DNA from: Candidatus Hydrogenedentota bacterium | Lineage (GTDB): Bacteria; Hydrogenedentota; Hydrogenedentia; Hydrogenedentales; CAILVY01 | DNA length: 64,000 nt | Assembly (NCBI GenBank): GCA_029565395.1 | Contig: JAKQOG010000278.1 | Location: forward strand, 1-64,000 | Reading direction: 5' to 3' | Shown here: positions 8,214-17,469 of the stretch, piece by piece | How positions within the stretch are numbered: the stretch's first letter is position 1 | How the letters are laid out: every line of letters starts with the position of its first letter | Notes under the pieces: generated by a model | Database searches by the model: none | What the model saw: the letters and a program-made list of their open reading frames with translations, nothing else | What the model was told of the DNA's origin: nothing | Position numbers and translations under genes: made by a program

Positions 8214-10340
8214 ATGGGGTCAATGTATGATGATACATCGGATGCATCCGGGCGGTCCGGGCGAGACCGGCGTCCGGAGAATGCTGCGTTGTCTCCGGAT
8301 GACACGCCTACGACACCCCGTCAAGACAATGAAACGCCGTTTCCGGCTTCACCGAAGTTGCCGGGAGGGTGGATTAACACATCGCACCTTGCGGGCCGCC
8401 GTGTGGGGGCATATATGGTTCGGCGGAAGATCGCTCAGGGGGGGATGGGAGTGGTGTATGAGGCCTATGACGAGTCGCTGGATCGTCCCACGGCCATCAA
8501 GGTGATCTCCGAGGAGTATTTTACGAATCCGGATTTTGTGGCGCGGTTTTTGCGGGAGGCCAGAACGGCGGCGCGGGTTCATCATCCGAATCTGGTGAAT
8601 GTGTATGCGGCGGGGTGTGATTCGGGGCTGCATTATATTGCCATGGAATATGTGGAGGGGCAGTCGCTTGCGGAAGTGATTACACAACATGCTCCAATGC
8701 CGCTGGAGGAGGCGGTTCGCTATGCCTGTCAGGCAGCGGAAGGATTGGATGCGATCCATGCGGAGGGGATTATCCACCGGGACATTAAGCCGCAGAATTT
8801 ATTGCTGGATAAACGGGGTCACGTGCGTTTGACGGATTATGGACTGGCGAAGCCGTTGTGGGGTTCGGGAGATCAAGTGACGCGGACGCCGGTGGTAATG
8901 GGGACGATACCGTATGTGTCGCCGGAGCAGTGCGAGGGGGACGACGCGACGTTTTCCAGTGATATATATGCCTTGGGGGTTACGTTATATCAGATGATCG
9001 CGGGGGAGCGTCCGTTTAAGTCGCGGACGGCGCGGGAGTTATACCGGGAGATAAAACAGGGTCCGCCTCCGTTAAGCCGGTTACGCCCGGAAACGCCGAG
9101 ATTGCTGGCGTTGGTTGTGGCGCGGATGATGGCGCCCCAGCCGGAAGACAGGTATGCGACGGCGCGAGAGGCGGCGGATGCGCTTTCGGAATGTCTGCGT
9201 CAGATGAGGGGCGGCAGCGGGTCGATTAAGCGGCCGACCAGTTCAACGTTACGGTTGCCGCACATGGGGGCACCCAAACGGACATGGTGGATTAATGTAT
9301 TTGTGGTGATTGCGTTTGCCGCGGGGCTCTATGCCATGGGCCGGCCCTATGAACAGGGCGGCGTGGCGGCGTTCTGGCACACGGTGAATGACGCGAAGTA
9401 TTGCGCCTTGGGCAAGCGGCCTGCGGATCCGAATGTTGTTCTGATCGGGGTAAAGCAATGGCCGTTGCCTCCGGATTTGTTGAAACTTCTGATTGCCAAG
9501 TTGCGGGAGGTGAACCGCGGCGCGTCGGTGGTGGGGATTGATTTGCCGGTGGCTCCGAATGCCACCGCGAGTGAAATTTCTTCCCTGGGCATGGCGATTG
9601 ATATGGCGCAGAATGTTGTTTTAGGGGTTCGGGGGGAGCAAGGAACGATATTGGAGCCTGCTCCGTCCTTGTTGTTGAAAGCAAAGGGATCGGGTGAAGT
9701 GGCATATCCTCAATCGGTTCTGGACACCCGGGTGCGTGAGATGTCCTTGGTGTTGCCGGAGGGGAATGTTCCGCGGACTTCATTTGCCATGGCCGTAGTC
9801 AAGCTTTTTGGGCGGAATGTTCCTCAGGAAAAGGCAAATCGAGGCATAGACTTTTCATGTTTGGAATCGTTGCCCGTTCTGGAGGTGGAAGCGAACCGGG
9901 ACAGCATTGCCGTGCTGAGCCAGAAAGACCCTGTGTGGATGGGTAAAGTGGCGGTGGTGGGGGCTTTGATGGATGAGCGTCCGGTTTGGACACCGTGCTG
10001 GGATGTCTACAGCCGCGTCAACCGGTTGTTGTTGCATGGCGTATGTGTGGAGAATCTCTTGTCAGGGCATTCATTGCGTTCTTTGTCTTGGTTAGCCGAG
10101 AGCATTGTTGTAGGGGTGTTGGGGTTGCTTGCGGCGGCATTTGCCTGGCGATTAAGCCCGAAATGGGTGGGGGTGCTTTGGGTGGGCTGGTTTTTTGCTT
10201 ATGTGATTATCAGCATGGCGGCGCTTCGGTTTGCCGCTATATCATTGCCCATGGTATTCCCGTTGTTGGCCTTGTTCGCCGGTTCTTCCGTTTCTCTATG
10301 GCGAAGTGTATTTTCGCGGTCAAGCGCAGCAGGGATTTGA
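8214..10340 (+). CDS. Membrane Ser/Thr protein kinase with CHASE2-like sensor
   Basis: The 708-residue protein has a disordered N-terminus and then a Pkn/PknB-type kinase at about 60-330. It has the glycine loop (IAQGGMGVVYEAYD), catalytic Lys96, HRDIKPQN with Asp190, a DYG variant of DFG, and SPEQ/SSDIYALG. A TM helix at about 360-380 (WWINVFVVIAFAAGLYAMG) leads to an extracytoplasmic region with CHASE2-like features (PNVVLIGV, GASVVGIDLP, and a later VAVVGAL). Three closing TM helices follow. In CHASE2 families the usual order is sensor first; kinase first with the sensor behind is a known arrangement in Planctomycetes-type bacteria. Substrates are unknown. An alternative start is the ATG 9 nt downstream. 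Confidence 0.88.
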   Translation: MGSMYDDTSDASGRSGRDRRPENAALSPDDTPTTPRQDNETPFPASPKLPGGWINTSHLAGRRVGAYMVRRKIAQGGMGVVYEAYDESLDRPTAIKVISEEYFTNPDFVARFLREARTAARVHHPNLVNVYAAGCDSGLHYIAMEYVEGQSLAEVITQHAPMPLEEAVRYACQAAEGLDAIHAEGIIHRDIKPQNLLLDKRGHVRLTDYGLAKPLWGSGDQVTRTPVVMGTIPYVSPEQCEGDDATFSSDIYALGVTLYQMIAGERPFKSRTARELYREIKQGPPPLSRLRPETPRLLALVVARMMAPQPEDRYATAREAADALSECLRQMRGGSGSIKRPTSSTLRLPHMGAPKRTWWINVFVVIAFAAGLYAMGRPYEQGGVAAFWHTVNDAKYCALGKRPADPNVVLIGVKQWPLPPDLLKLLIAKLREVNRGASVVGIDLPVAPNATASEISSLGMAIDMAQNVVLGVRGEQGTILEPAPSLLLKAKGSGEVAYPQSVLDTRVREMSLVLPEGNVPRTSFAMAVVKLFGRNVPQEKANRGIDFSCLESLPVLEVEANRDSIAVLSQKDPVWMGKVAVVGALMDERPVWTPCWDVYSRVNRLLLHGVCVENLLSGHSLRSLSWLAESIVVGVLGLLAAAFAWRLSPKWVGVLWVGWFFAYVIISMAALRFAAISLPMVFPLLALFAGSSVSLWRSVFSRSSAAGI

Positions 10341-10516
10341 TAGGGATTTGGGGGCGGGAAGTGACCCGGAATTGAAGGAAAAGAGAATCCTAATGGGCAG
10401 CAATGCAGTCTATTAGGATCAGAAAATCGAACATTATTGGACTTTATTGAAGTTTGCAGATTTGAGGCAGGCATGATACACTCGGTCTCTTTGAATCCGT
10501 ATTCACAGGCTGTAGC

Positions 10517-11542
10517 ATGGGCAGACATACGACAATATTTCTATGGTTTTTTCTACTACCGGCGATAGTGTCCGGCGTGGTCCATGCCGCAGAAGCGTCG
10601 CCGGGGGTGATAACGCTGAAACATACCGCGATGGGGACGGTATTTACGTTTTCCGTGCGCCCGCCTTCACCGACAATGTATTCGGAAGAAGTGAATCATC
10701 TGGTGGAGCCCGCATGTGAAGCAATTGACGCGCTGGAAAAGAAGATCAGTACGTGGATTCCGGAGAGTCAAATCAGCAAGGTGAATCAATCGGCTTCGGA
10801 TCGTCCGGTCAAGGTTTCGGCGGATGTTATCAGCCTGTTGCAGACGTGTCAGCGTTTCTACAAGGATTCCGGGGGTGCGTTTGATGTAACGGTGGGTCCC
10901 CTGCTGGATTTATGGGGGTTCTACCGCAAACAGGGTCATTTGCCGAAAGAAGAAGAAATGAAAGAGGCTTTGGAAAAGGTGGGGTTCGATAAAGTGGACG
11001 TGAATGAAGCGGAGGAGACGGTACGTTTCGCGCGGGCAGGGATGCGGATTGATTTTGGCGGGATTGGCAAGGGCTTGGCGCTGGATCGTGCGGTGGAAAT
11101 GCTTCGTGAGCAAGGGATTAAGAATGTTTTAGTGGATGGGGGAACCAGCACGGTTTTTGCGCTGGGTTCCGGGCCAGGGGAGTCTGGGTGGAAAGTTCGT
11201 ATTGGATCTCCGTATAATAAGGATGAATATCTTGAGGAGGTCGAGATTCGCAACGAATCTTTATCCACTTCATCTGGGTCAGAGAGCTATGTCGAATTGG
11301 ATGGCAAGAAGTATGGCCACATCTTCGATCCGCGCACTGGGTGGCCGGTCGAAGGAATGCTGAGCACCACCGCCATCGCCCCCACGGGTATGGAAAGCGA
11401 CGCGCTGAGCACGGCCTTTTTTGTCATGGGCATGGAGAATATAAGAAAGTATTGTCAGGCGCACCCGCAAGTCCGGGCCATCGTGGTGGTCTCCGAAGGC
11501 GGGGTGTTGAAACCGGTGCGGATCAATTTTCCGGCGAAATAA
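10517..11542 (+). CDS. apbE: FAD:protein FMN transferase (ApbE)
   Basis: ApbE attaches FMN covalently to Ser/Thr of periplasmic or membrane flavoproteins, using FAD and Mg2+. The protein is 341 residues and opens with a signal peptide (to about AEA at 26). Family marks in order are HTAMGTVFTFSV, STWIPESQISKVNQ, GAFDVTVGPLLDLWGF, IDFGGIGKGLALDRA (flavin binding), VLVDGGTSTVFALG, GHIFDPRTGWPV, and TGMESDALSTAFFVMG with the metal-binding acidic pair. It lies 9 bp before the oxidoreductase and close to the haem-rich gene, which fits a role in maturing a flavin-dependent redox partner. No obvious flavinylated target with the usual SGAT-type motif is seen in the window. Confidence 0.93.
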   Translation: MGRHTTIFLWFFLLPAIVSGVVHAAEASPGVITLKHTAMGTVFTFSVRPPSPTMYSEEVNHLVEPACEAIDALEKKISTWIPESQISKVNQSASDRPVKVSADVISLLQTCQRFYKDSGGAFDVTVGPLLDLWGFYRKQGHLPKEEEMKEALEKVGFDKVDVNEAEETVRFARAGMRIDFGGIGKGLALDRAVEMLREQGIKNVLVDGGTSTVFALGSGPGESGWKVRIGSPYNKDEYLEEVEIRNESLSTSSGSESYVELDGKKYGHIFDPRTGWPVEGMLSTTAIAPTGMESDALSTAFFVMGMENIRKYCQAHPQVRAIVVVSEGGVLKPVRINFPAK

Positions 11543-11551
11543 GGAGCAAGC

Positions 11552-13021
11552 ATGAGCGACAAGGTCAACCGCAGGAATTTTATGAAGACGGCTGGATTGG
11601 CGACAGGCGTGATGGCGGTCGCCAGTCATATTCCTTTCTCGTATGCGCAGAACTCGAAGGTGAACGTGGGCTGTGTCGGCACAGGCGGCCAGGGCAGTTT
11701 CCACGTGCGCGACGGGTTGAGTGGCGCGACGGACATCCAGATTGTGGCTGTAACCGACGTGTATGGCCCGCATCAAAAGCTGGGTGTGCAACTGGCGCGC
11801 ATCTCGAATGCGAAGATTTATTTGGATCCCGGTCAACAACTGACGGATGCCCAGAAACAGAAAGCGATGGCCGCGTATAAGCCGCAGGGTTATTATGATT
11901 ACCGGAAAATGCTGGAGAGCGAGACGCTCGACGCGGTTATTATTGCCACCCCGTTGCATACGCATTATCAGATTGTCATGGATGCGTTGGATGCCGGTAA
12001 ACACGTGTTTTGCGAAAAGACCATGTGTTATGAGATTGAGCAGGCGCGCGATATCGTAATGAAGTGCCACGAGAAGAACCTGTTTGTCCAGGTGGGGCAT
12101 CAGCGCCGATACAATCCGTTGTATAACAAGGCGTTAATGATGGTCCGGCAGGAGGGCGTCATCGGACGGCTCAATCATATTGATGCGCAATGGCACCGGA
12201 ACAACGACTGGCGCCGTCCGATTAACACCGACCATGTCATCACACCGGAAGAAGCGCCATTCATCCAGGATCTGGAACACCATATGAACTGGAGGTTGTA
12301 TCAGGCGACTTCCCGGGGATTGATGACGGAACTCGCCACCCACCAGCTTGATATTGCGGCGTGGTTCCTGGATTGCCTGCCAAAGCGGGTCTATGGCTGC
12401 GGCGGTTTGGACTACTGGCGGGACGGCCGGGAAATCGACGACAATGTCAACCTGATTTATGAGTTTGAACTGGATCAAAACAGCCGCGGGTATTATGCCA
12501 TCAATGCGCGCAGCAGTTATCAAGACAAGGTTGCCATCAATAATCCGTATTCGGTCCGGTTGATGTATTCGAGCATCACGGCAAATGCCAAGAAAGGCTG
12601 TTCGGAGTTGATTGAAGGCGACGAAGGCACGCTCGAGTTGACTGAAGAAGGCAGCTTCTATTATCAGGAGCCTACGTCGAAGGTGTCGTGGGGCGGACAG
12701 GGCAGCGGTTCTCCGTCGGCGGAGCAGGCGGCGACGGTGGTGACGTCGGGCGGCACGTTGAAGCTGAGCAACAAAGCGCAGCAGGAAGGCAAGCCGATCA
12801 CGGTGGATAACGACAAGTCGGTGGATCAGCTTCAGTTTATCCGCTTCTCAGAAGACATCAAAAATGGCGGAATGCCTAAAGCCAATCAGATCGTGGGATT
12901 GAATGCGACCATTATGGCGATGTCAGGCTTTACGGCGATTGCCGAAAAGCGCACGGTCGAAATTGACCCGGCGTGGTACACGTTTGATTTCCCGACGCCT
13001 GATCCCGGTGTAGTGAGCTAA
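11552..13021 (+). CDS. Tat-exported Gfo/Idh/MocA-family oxidoreductase
   Basis: The ATG at 11552 follows AAGGAGCAAGC. A twin-arginine signal (NRRNFMK, then a hydrophobic stretch ending YAQ near residue 33) precedes a Rossmann domain with GCVGTGGQG. The family motif EK is seen in AGKHVFCEKTMCYE. The C-terminal Gfo/Idh domain includes a histidine-rich LEHHMNWRLY and ATHQLDIAAWFLD. Its 489 residues match the family's larger exported members, which carry NAD(P) bound before export and act on sugars or inositols. The specific substrate is unknown. It is in a run with apbE and the multihaem gene. Confidence 0.9.
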   Translation: MSDKVNRRNFMKTAGLATGVMAVASHIPFSYAQNSKVNVGCVGTGGQGSFHVRDGLSGATDIQIVAVTDVYGPHQKLGVQLARISNAKIYLDPGQQLTDAQKQKAMAAYKPQGYYDYRKMLESETLDAVIIATPLHTHYQIVMDALDAGKHVFCEKTMCYEIEQARDIVMKCHEKNLFVQVGHQRRYNPLYNKALMMVRQEGVIGRLNHIDAQWHRNNDWRRPINTDHVITPEEAPFIQDLEHHMNWRLYQATSRGLMTELATHQLDIAAWFLDCLPKRVYGCGGLDYWRDGREIDDNVNLIYEFELDQNSRGYYAINARSSYQDKVAINNPYSVRLMYSSITANAKKGCSELIEGDEGTLELTEEGSFYYQEPTSKVSWGGQGSGSPSAEQAATVVTSGGTLKLSNKAQQEGKPITVDNDKSVDQLQFIRFSEDIKNGGMPKANQIVGLNATIMAMSGFTAIAEKRTVEIDPAWYTFDFPTPDPGVVS

Positions 13022-13110
13022 GTATTTTTGTGTAGCCTGCGGCGCGGGTGAGTGTTATCCGTGCCGCATTGTGCCGTAACCTACAATGCGGAAGAGAGTT
13101 TAACGAGCCG

Positions 13111-16100
13111 ATGAAAAAACTCGCCGTATTTCTGTTGTTCATCGTTCTGTTGGGCGGTATGATGGCGGTATATGCCGATGTCGAGAAGACGCCCAAACCG
13201 GCCATTGAAAATTATCAGCGCTTTATCGGACGGGAAGCCGTGACCGATAGCCGCGCGATCAATGCCAAGCTGGTGCGTCCCTTGCCGTTGTCGTGTCCGC
13301 CGTTTAATTTGCGCGATAAGAATGGCGATGTCATCGATCCCACGAAGGATAAGGATGGCAAGCCGATTCCGGCGGATCTGCCGCTCCAGGAACAGGGCCT
13401 TCCGCGTCCGGTCAGCCTGAAAAAAACCTGCGGGGCGTGTCACGATTACAACACCATAACGCATGGGTATCATTTTCAGATGGGGCGGGATGAGTTGTAT
13501 CCGCCCGTGGAAGCCGGGACGGGCGATTCACCCAGCCGGGGACCAGGGCTTTTTGGCAAGTGGCAATTGCTCTATCAGCGGGAATTGACGCCGATTAATT
13601 TTGAGAATCCGGATGATGTGGATATGACGCCGTTTGACTGGGTGTTGAATTGCGGCATTTGCCATCCGGGGGGCGGTCCTGCGGAATATGATCGCGATCA
13701 CAAGCGGTACGACGAGCGGATCAAGGGGGATATCGGCGGGCTGACGATGTTCGGCAACGGCGATTACCATGAATCGGCATGGGGCCGGACGGGTGTGATA
13801 GAAGCCGACTGCCTGGTGTGTCACTTGGAAAGTTATGAATATTCTGTCCGCGTACAGCAGATGAAAAAGCTCAATTTTGAGTATGCGGCTACGGCGGCGG
13901 CAGGATTTGGGTATGTGTTTGGCTCCACAGCGGAGGGCCAGCAGCCCAAGGTCTATTACGATAAATCCATGTTCCGCGCGGATGGCACGGTGTATCTGCA
14001 TATCCGCCGGCCCTCGGATCGGCAATGCCAGGAATGCCATGATATGTCGAGTGCGCAGAAACGCGGCAGTTCTTGGCATAACAGCTATATGCAGGATGTC
14101 CATACAGACCAGGGCTTGGGGTGCGTGGAGTGCCATCATGGCGACATCCGCCATAACTTCGCCAAGGGTCATTCTTCAAGCCAAAGCGTGCGGGACGATT
14201 TGGACTACACGAATCTATCGTGTAAGAAGTGCCATGAGGACGGAGAACATGGCGCGCCGAATGAGGACCATGAATGGCTGCCGCCATTACATCTTGAACG
14301 CATCAGTTGCGAGGCGTGCCACATCACTCACCGTCCTTTCGTGCCTACGGCGACCGTGGATTCATTGACCGGCAAAGCAGTGCAATTACCCGCACAGTTC
14401 GACGAAAAGGCGTATGATGGCTATTTATTTGGCGCGATGTGGGGCAAGATTGTCGGGCATGATAAAGAGAACCTGATTGATGCATATACGCCTGCGGAAC
14501 TGGAACGGGCCGCAGCGCTGATGGTGGCGCCCGATTCCGCCATGCGCAGTTTCTTCCAAAATGCGGACAATACCTTCCGAGTGCCCATGGAAGCGTTTAC
14601 GGTGCGCGATTTTATTGAACGCAAGGGCGGTGTGCGAACCGAAGACACGCGTGCCTTGATGCTCATGGCGCTGGAGCAAGTCACCGGCGGGGGGGATTCC
14701 GCGGTGCCGATTTGTGTGTTCCGGGGCAAAGCCTACCGGATGGAAACCGGGAACATGCGCGAGATCGCGGCGAAACTTCAGCCAAAACGCCCCGCAGCCA
14801 CGATCGCTGAAACCCCCTATGCCTATGGCCGAAGCAAGGGCGATACTATGATTTACCCGGAGAGCAGCCAACTGGGCGCTTTCTGGGTGTTTGTCGAGAA
14901 CGGTGTTGCGCAACCGCTTTTCCTGAAAGATATGAAGGCGGCATGGGATTTTTTAAAGTCGGACGAGTTTAAGTTCTACGCCTATCCCGCGCTGCCGTCT
15001 GACGGCTCTGTTTCACCTGGATTGCCGCGCACGGGAGAAGCGGGTGAGCAAGAAACCCCGCCTGCCCCTGAAGCGGCGGCGACTCTTGCGCCGGAAGCAC
15101 AACCTGCTCCGGCCCCCGAAGCGGCGGCAACTTCTACGCCGGAAGCACAACCTGCTCCGGCCCCCGAAGCGGCGGCGGCTCCTGCACCAGAAGCGCAACC
15201 TGCTCCGGCCCCCGAAGCAGCGGCAACACCCGCGCCGGAAACGCAACCTGCTCCGGCTTCAGACACGGCGGCAGCCCCTGCACCGGAAGTGCAACCTGCT
15301 CCGGCTCCCGAAGCGGCGGCTCCTGCACCGGAAGTGCAACCTGCTCCGGCCCCCGAAGCGGCGGCAACTCCTGCGCCGGAAGCACAACCTGCTCCGGCTC
15401 CCGAGGCTGCTCCTGTTGAACAAGCCCCCGATCCTGAAACAGAGCTTCGTATGGCGGTAACCGCCAAATTGGACGCCTATATGGCTTCCGATAAACATTT
15501 ATTGGAGGTATACGACGATAACAACGATTCTTTCCCGGAAGTGAACACCGAAGATGAAATGGCGTTGGTGGCATGGGCGCTAAAACAAGCGTCGCCCCGC
15601 TTGAAGAATCGAGAACTTTATTACATAAAAGGCGTAAATGCCTGGAAGGTGAATGTCGAAGAATGGACGAATCCCTATTCGGCGGATTACCTTCAAATGG
15701 ACCGCATCGGCGAGAACGAGGCGTTCATGTCGATTGAACGCCGCAAAGAAGTGGAATCGCCCGGCGTGAATAGTTGGGATGCCCGCGTGAAGACGTGGGA
15801 GACCAAGGAAGTGCGTTTGGCGCGTCTGTACAAGACGGCGATAGAGAAGGTGGACATGACCGCCAATGCCGCTATTGCCGCTGTAGCGCAACGCTTGCCC
15901 TGGACCGCTTCGCATGGGGTTGAACCCAAGGAACGGGCTTTGGGTGCGAACGGTTGCGGTGATTGCCACTCGGAAGAGTCGCAATTCTTCTTTGGCAAGG
16001 CCGTGGTCGATCCTTATCAGGCCGATGCCACCCCGCAGACCGTGCCCATGTATACCCTGTTGGGATACAACCTGAATGATCTTATGCTCAGCGTTTGGCG

Positions 16101-16806
16101 TGAAGATGAATTAAAAGAGAGCGCGGCATGGATTGTGTTGGCGGTGCTTATTCTCATCCTCCTGCATTACGTCCTCATCGGCCCCAAAGATCGCGGCAAG
16201 AAACTGGTTCCGGACGTGTTGCGTTTCCGCGTGCATGAACGCCTGAGCCACCTGATTGCGCTGGTCACCGTGGTTATCCTGGCGATTACCGGATTCTGCT
16301 TCCTGCTGGGCGAAAACGATCCGCTTGGCCACTGGGCGCGCGACGTACACACCTACGTGGGCTATGCGGCCGTGGTGGGCATTGCGGGCGTGTTGCTGTC
16401 GTGGCTGTGGTTCATGTTCCCGGCCAAGGGCGACATTAAATGGATGCTCAAAGCCGGTGGATACCTTGGCGGCGTGAAAGAGCATTTGCCAGCGGGAAAA
16501 TTCAATGCGGGACAAAAAGTGCTCTTCTGGTTGATGATGCTTGCCTGTGCCGCCTTGGCGGTGACCGGCATTATCATGGGCCTGAACCGCGGACAGCATT
16601 TCGAAGGGCAGGAGATTGTGTACACGATTCACGACGCCGCGGCGCTGCTGATGATCCTGATGCTATTGGCGCATGTATATCTGGCGGCGTTTGTGGTCTC
16701 ACACAGTTTGAATGCTATTTTCGGCGGCAAAGTATCCAGCGAGTGGGCCGACGCACACCACTCCAAATGGAATTATCCCGGCAAGAAACCCGGCGGACAT
16801 CATTGA
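13111..16806 (+). CDS. Octahaem cytochrome c fused to membrane cytochrome b
   Basis: The start at 13111 gives a good signal peptide (MKKLAVFLLFIVLLGGMMAVYA) and 1,231 residues; an upstream GTG at 13048 lacks one. Seven CxxCH haem sites occur in the first 450 residues (CGACH, CGICH, CLVCH, CQECH, CVECH, CKKCH, CEACH). An Ala/Pro/Glu repeat linker follows, then an eighth site, CGDCH. The C-terminus has five hydrophobic helices, one preceding the b-domain and four resembling a formate-dehydrogenase-gamma/b561-like cytochrome b, with His ligand candidates in HERLSHLIALV, HTYVGYA and the HDAAALLMILMLLAHVY segment. It probably moves electrons between the quinone pool and periplasmic multihaem carriers. 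Having both halves in one chain is unusual. Confidence 0.85.
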   Translation: MKKLAVFLLFIVLLGGMMAVYADVEKTPKPAIENYQRFIGREAVTDSRAINAKLVRPLPLSCPPFNLRDKNGDVIDPTKDKDGKPIPADLPLQEQGLPRPVSLKKTCGACHDYNTITHGYHFQMGRDELYPPVEAGTGDSPSRGPGLFGKWQLLYQRELTPINFENPDDVDMTPFDWVLNCGICHPGGGPAEYDRDHKRYDERIKGDIGGLTMFGNGDYHESAWGRTGVIEADCLVCHLESYEYSVRVQQMKKLNFEYAATAAAGFGYVFGSTAEGQQPKVYYDKSMFRADGTVYLHIRRPSDRQCQECHDMSSAQKRGSSWHNSYMQDVHTDQGLGCVECHHGDIRHNFAKGHSSSQSVRDDLDYTNLSCKKCHEDGEHGAPNEDHEWLPPLHLERISCEACHITHRPFVPTATVDSLTGKAVQLPAQFDEKAYDGYLFGAMWGKIVGHDKENLIDAYTPAELERAAALMVAPDSAMRSFFQNADNTFRVPMEAFTVRDFIERKGGVRTEDTRALMLMALEQVTGGGDSAVPICVFRGKAYRMETGNMREIAAKLQPKRPAATIAETPYAYGRSKGDTMIYPESSQLGAFWVFVENGVAQPLFLKDMKAAWDFLKSDEFKFYAYPALPSDGSVSPGLPRTGEAGEQETPPAPEAAATLAPEAQPAPAPEAAATSTPEAQPAPAPEAAAAPAPEAQPAPAPEAAATPAPETQPAPASDTAAAPAPEVQPAPAPEAAAPAPEVQPAPAPEAAATPAPEAQPAPAPEAAPVEQAPDPETELRMAVTAKLDAYMASDKHLLEVYDDNNDSFPEVNTEDEMALVAWALKQASPRLKNRELYYIKGVNAWKVNVEEWTNPYSADYLQMDRIGENEAFMSIERRKEVESPGVNSWDARVKTWETKEVRLARLYKTAIEKVDMTANAAIAAVAQRLPWTASHGVEPKERALGANGCGDCHSEESQFFFGKAVVDPYQADATPQTVPMYTLLGYNLNDLMLSVWREDELKESAAWIVLAVLILILLHYVLIGPKDRGKKLVPDVLRFRVHERLSHLIALVTVVILAITGFCFLLGENDPLGHWARDVHTYVGYAAVVGIAGVLLSWLWFMFPAKGDIKWMLKAGGYLGGVKEHLPAGKFNAGQKVLFWLMMLACAALAVTGIIMGLNRGQHFEGQEIVYTIHDAAALLMILMLLAHVYLAAFVVSHSLNAIFGGKVSSEWADAHHSKWNYPGKKPGGHH
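15061..15417 (+). repeat. In-frame 48-bp tandem repeat encoding PAPEAAA-type linker
   Basis: About seven units of 16 residues (core APEAQPAPAPEAAA) separate the haem-rich head from the eighth haem and the membrane domain. Substitutions are mostly Val/Ala/Thr at fixed places. The unit is likely an extended, flexible or rod-like spacer. Antisense open frames across it are repeat artefacts. Confidence 0.9.
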
Positions 16807-16832
16807 TTCATTTTGCGTTCGTCTGGTATACT
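16803..16832 (+). promoter_or_regulatory. Promoter of tRNA-Val
   Basis: TTGATT (16803-16808), 18 nt, then TATACT (16827-16832), preceded by TG in the extended -10 position. The tRNA begins 17 nt further on. The -35 overlaps the stop codon of the cytochrome gene. Confidence 0.6.
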
Positions 16833-16848
16833 GCCGTTTCAACGTTTT

Positions 16849-16925
16849 GGGCGATTAGCTCAGGTGGTTAGAGTACTTGCTTGACATGCAAGGGGTCACT
16901 GGTTCAAGTCCAGTATCGCCCACCA
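16849..16925 (+). tRNA. tRNA-Val (anticodon GAC)
   Basis: GGGCGAT pairs with ATCGCCC; the anticodon arm is CTTGC-TTGACAT-GCAAG with GAC; the T-loop is TTCAAGTCC; CCA is encoded at 16923-16925. The 3' end coincides with the start of a direct repeat that recurs about 7 kb downstream, so it is probably the attachment site of the following island. Confidence 0.95.
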
Positions 16926-17047
16926 TTTTACTTTCACTCGAAATTCTCTAGGATTTTCATGCGGAAAATCTATCGTCCCCGCGTGTCTCTGGGAAATTCC
17001 GCATGAAGAAAGCCCCACATTTATTTCACGAATGTTTCCGGTAATGG
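16920..17047 (+). repeat. Left island-flanking direct repeat, with internal palindrome
   Basis: From the tRNA-Val 3' end onward, 31 nt (16920-16950) match 23919-23949 with three transitions, and about 98 nt (16950-17047) match 24143-24240 at roughly 85%. The second part holds an 11-bp inverted repeat, TTCATGCGGAA (16956-16966) and TTCCGCATGAA (16997-17007). In the right-hand copy the two parts are separated by about 190 bp. Confidence 0.7.
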
Positions 17048-17188
17048 AATACGGCGCGACTATCACCGTGCCGAACGGGACCACGATTATCATCCCGCCG
17101 CGACCTTTCCTGCATCCGACGATGGAAAAGTAACGTGGCCAAGTCGTGGACAACTACCGCAATGCCATCCGCGCGGCCCTCGACATAG
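17041..17188 (+). pseudogene. Remnant of a phage virion-morphogenesis/tail-completion gene
   Basis: The plus strand reads MEYGATITVPNGTTIIIPPR, then PFLHPTMEK and a stop. After a one-base shift it continues as VVDNYRNAIRAALDIG and a proper stop. The block G-A-T-I-x-[IV]-P...IPPRPF[LI]HP followed by a Tyr/Arg/Ala-rich helix resembles the C-terminus of Mu gpG/HK97-gp10-type proteins. The 5' part is missing and the reading frame is broken. Confidence 0.5.
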
Positions 17189-17205
17189 GGTAGGATTCGA
17201 GAACA

Positions 17206-17412
17206 TCACTGCACTCTATGGTCAACATCTCTGTGGCCACAAGTCTTACACCAATCAAACTGGGTATCATTCTTGGGTTCGAATGATGTGCAGCTGCATC
17301 CAGCTCTGGTACAGGGCCAGCCCGTAGATGCGCTGGTCTTGGCGCTTGAATCCTCGTTCTTCCCTTTAAATGACTTCGTGTTGTAAGTTCCTGGCATGTC
17401 GACATCTCCCAT
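17206..17412 (-). CDS. Small putative zinc-binding protein
   Basis: This 68-residue frame (or 63 from an internal ATG at 17397) ends in a dense pattern, CTRAGCSCTSFEP...WCKTCGHRDVDH. It holds six cysteines and two late histidines, arranged as two possible Zn knuckles with a CGH-x3-DH tail. Short proteins with this CxxC-G-H...H ending occur widely as uncharacterised genes. A weak AAGGTG lies 13 nt upstream of the ATG. It sits inside the tRNA-Val island between phage remnants, and its function is unknown. The length is short enough that chance cannot be excluded, but the Cys/His spacing argues against it. Confidence 0.55.
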   Translation of the reverse strand: MGDVDMPGTYNTKSFKGKNEDSSAKTSASTGWPCTRAGCSCTSFEPKNDTQFDWCKTCGHRDVDHRVQ

Positions 17413-17469
17413 TTGTAGTTATGGTCACCTTGTAAACACAAAGAAAACACAACTCTAGACTGCTGTGAG

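Noticed and set aside
15061-15417. Antisense open frames over the PAPEA repeat
   Set aside because: They arise from GC-rich codon repetition on the opposite strand and have no start site or protein-like composition.
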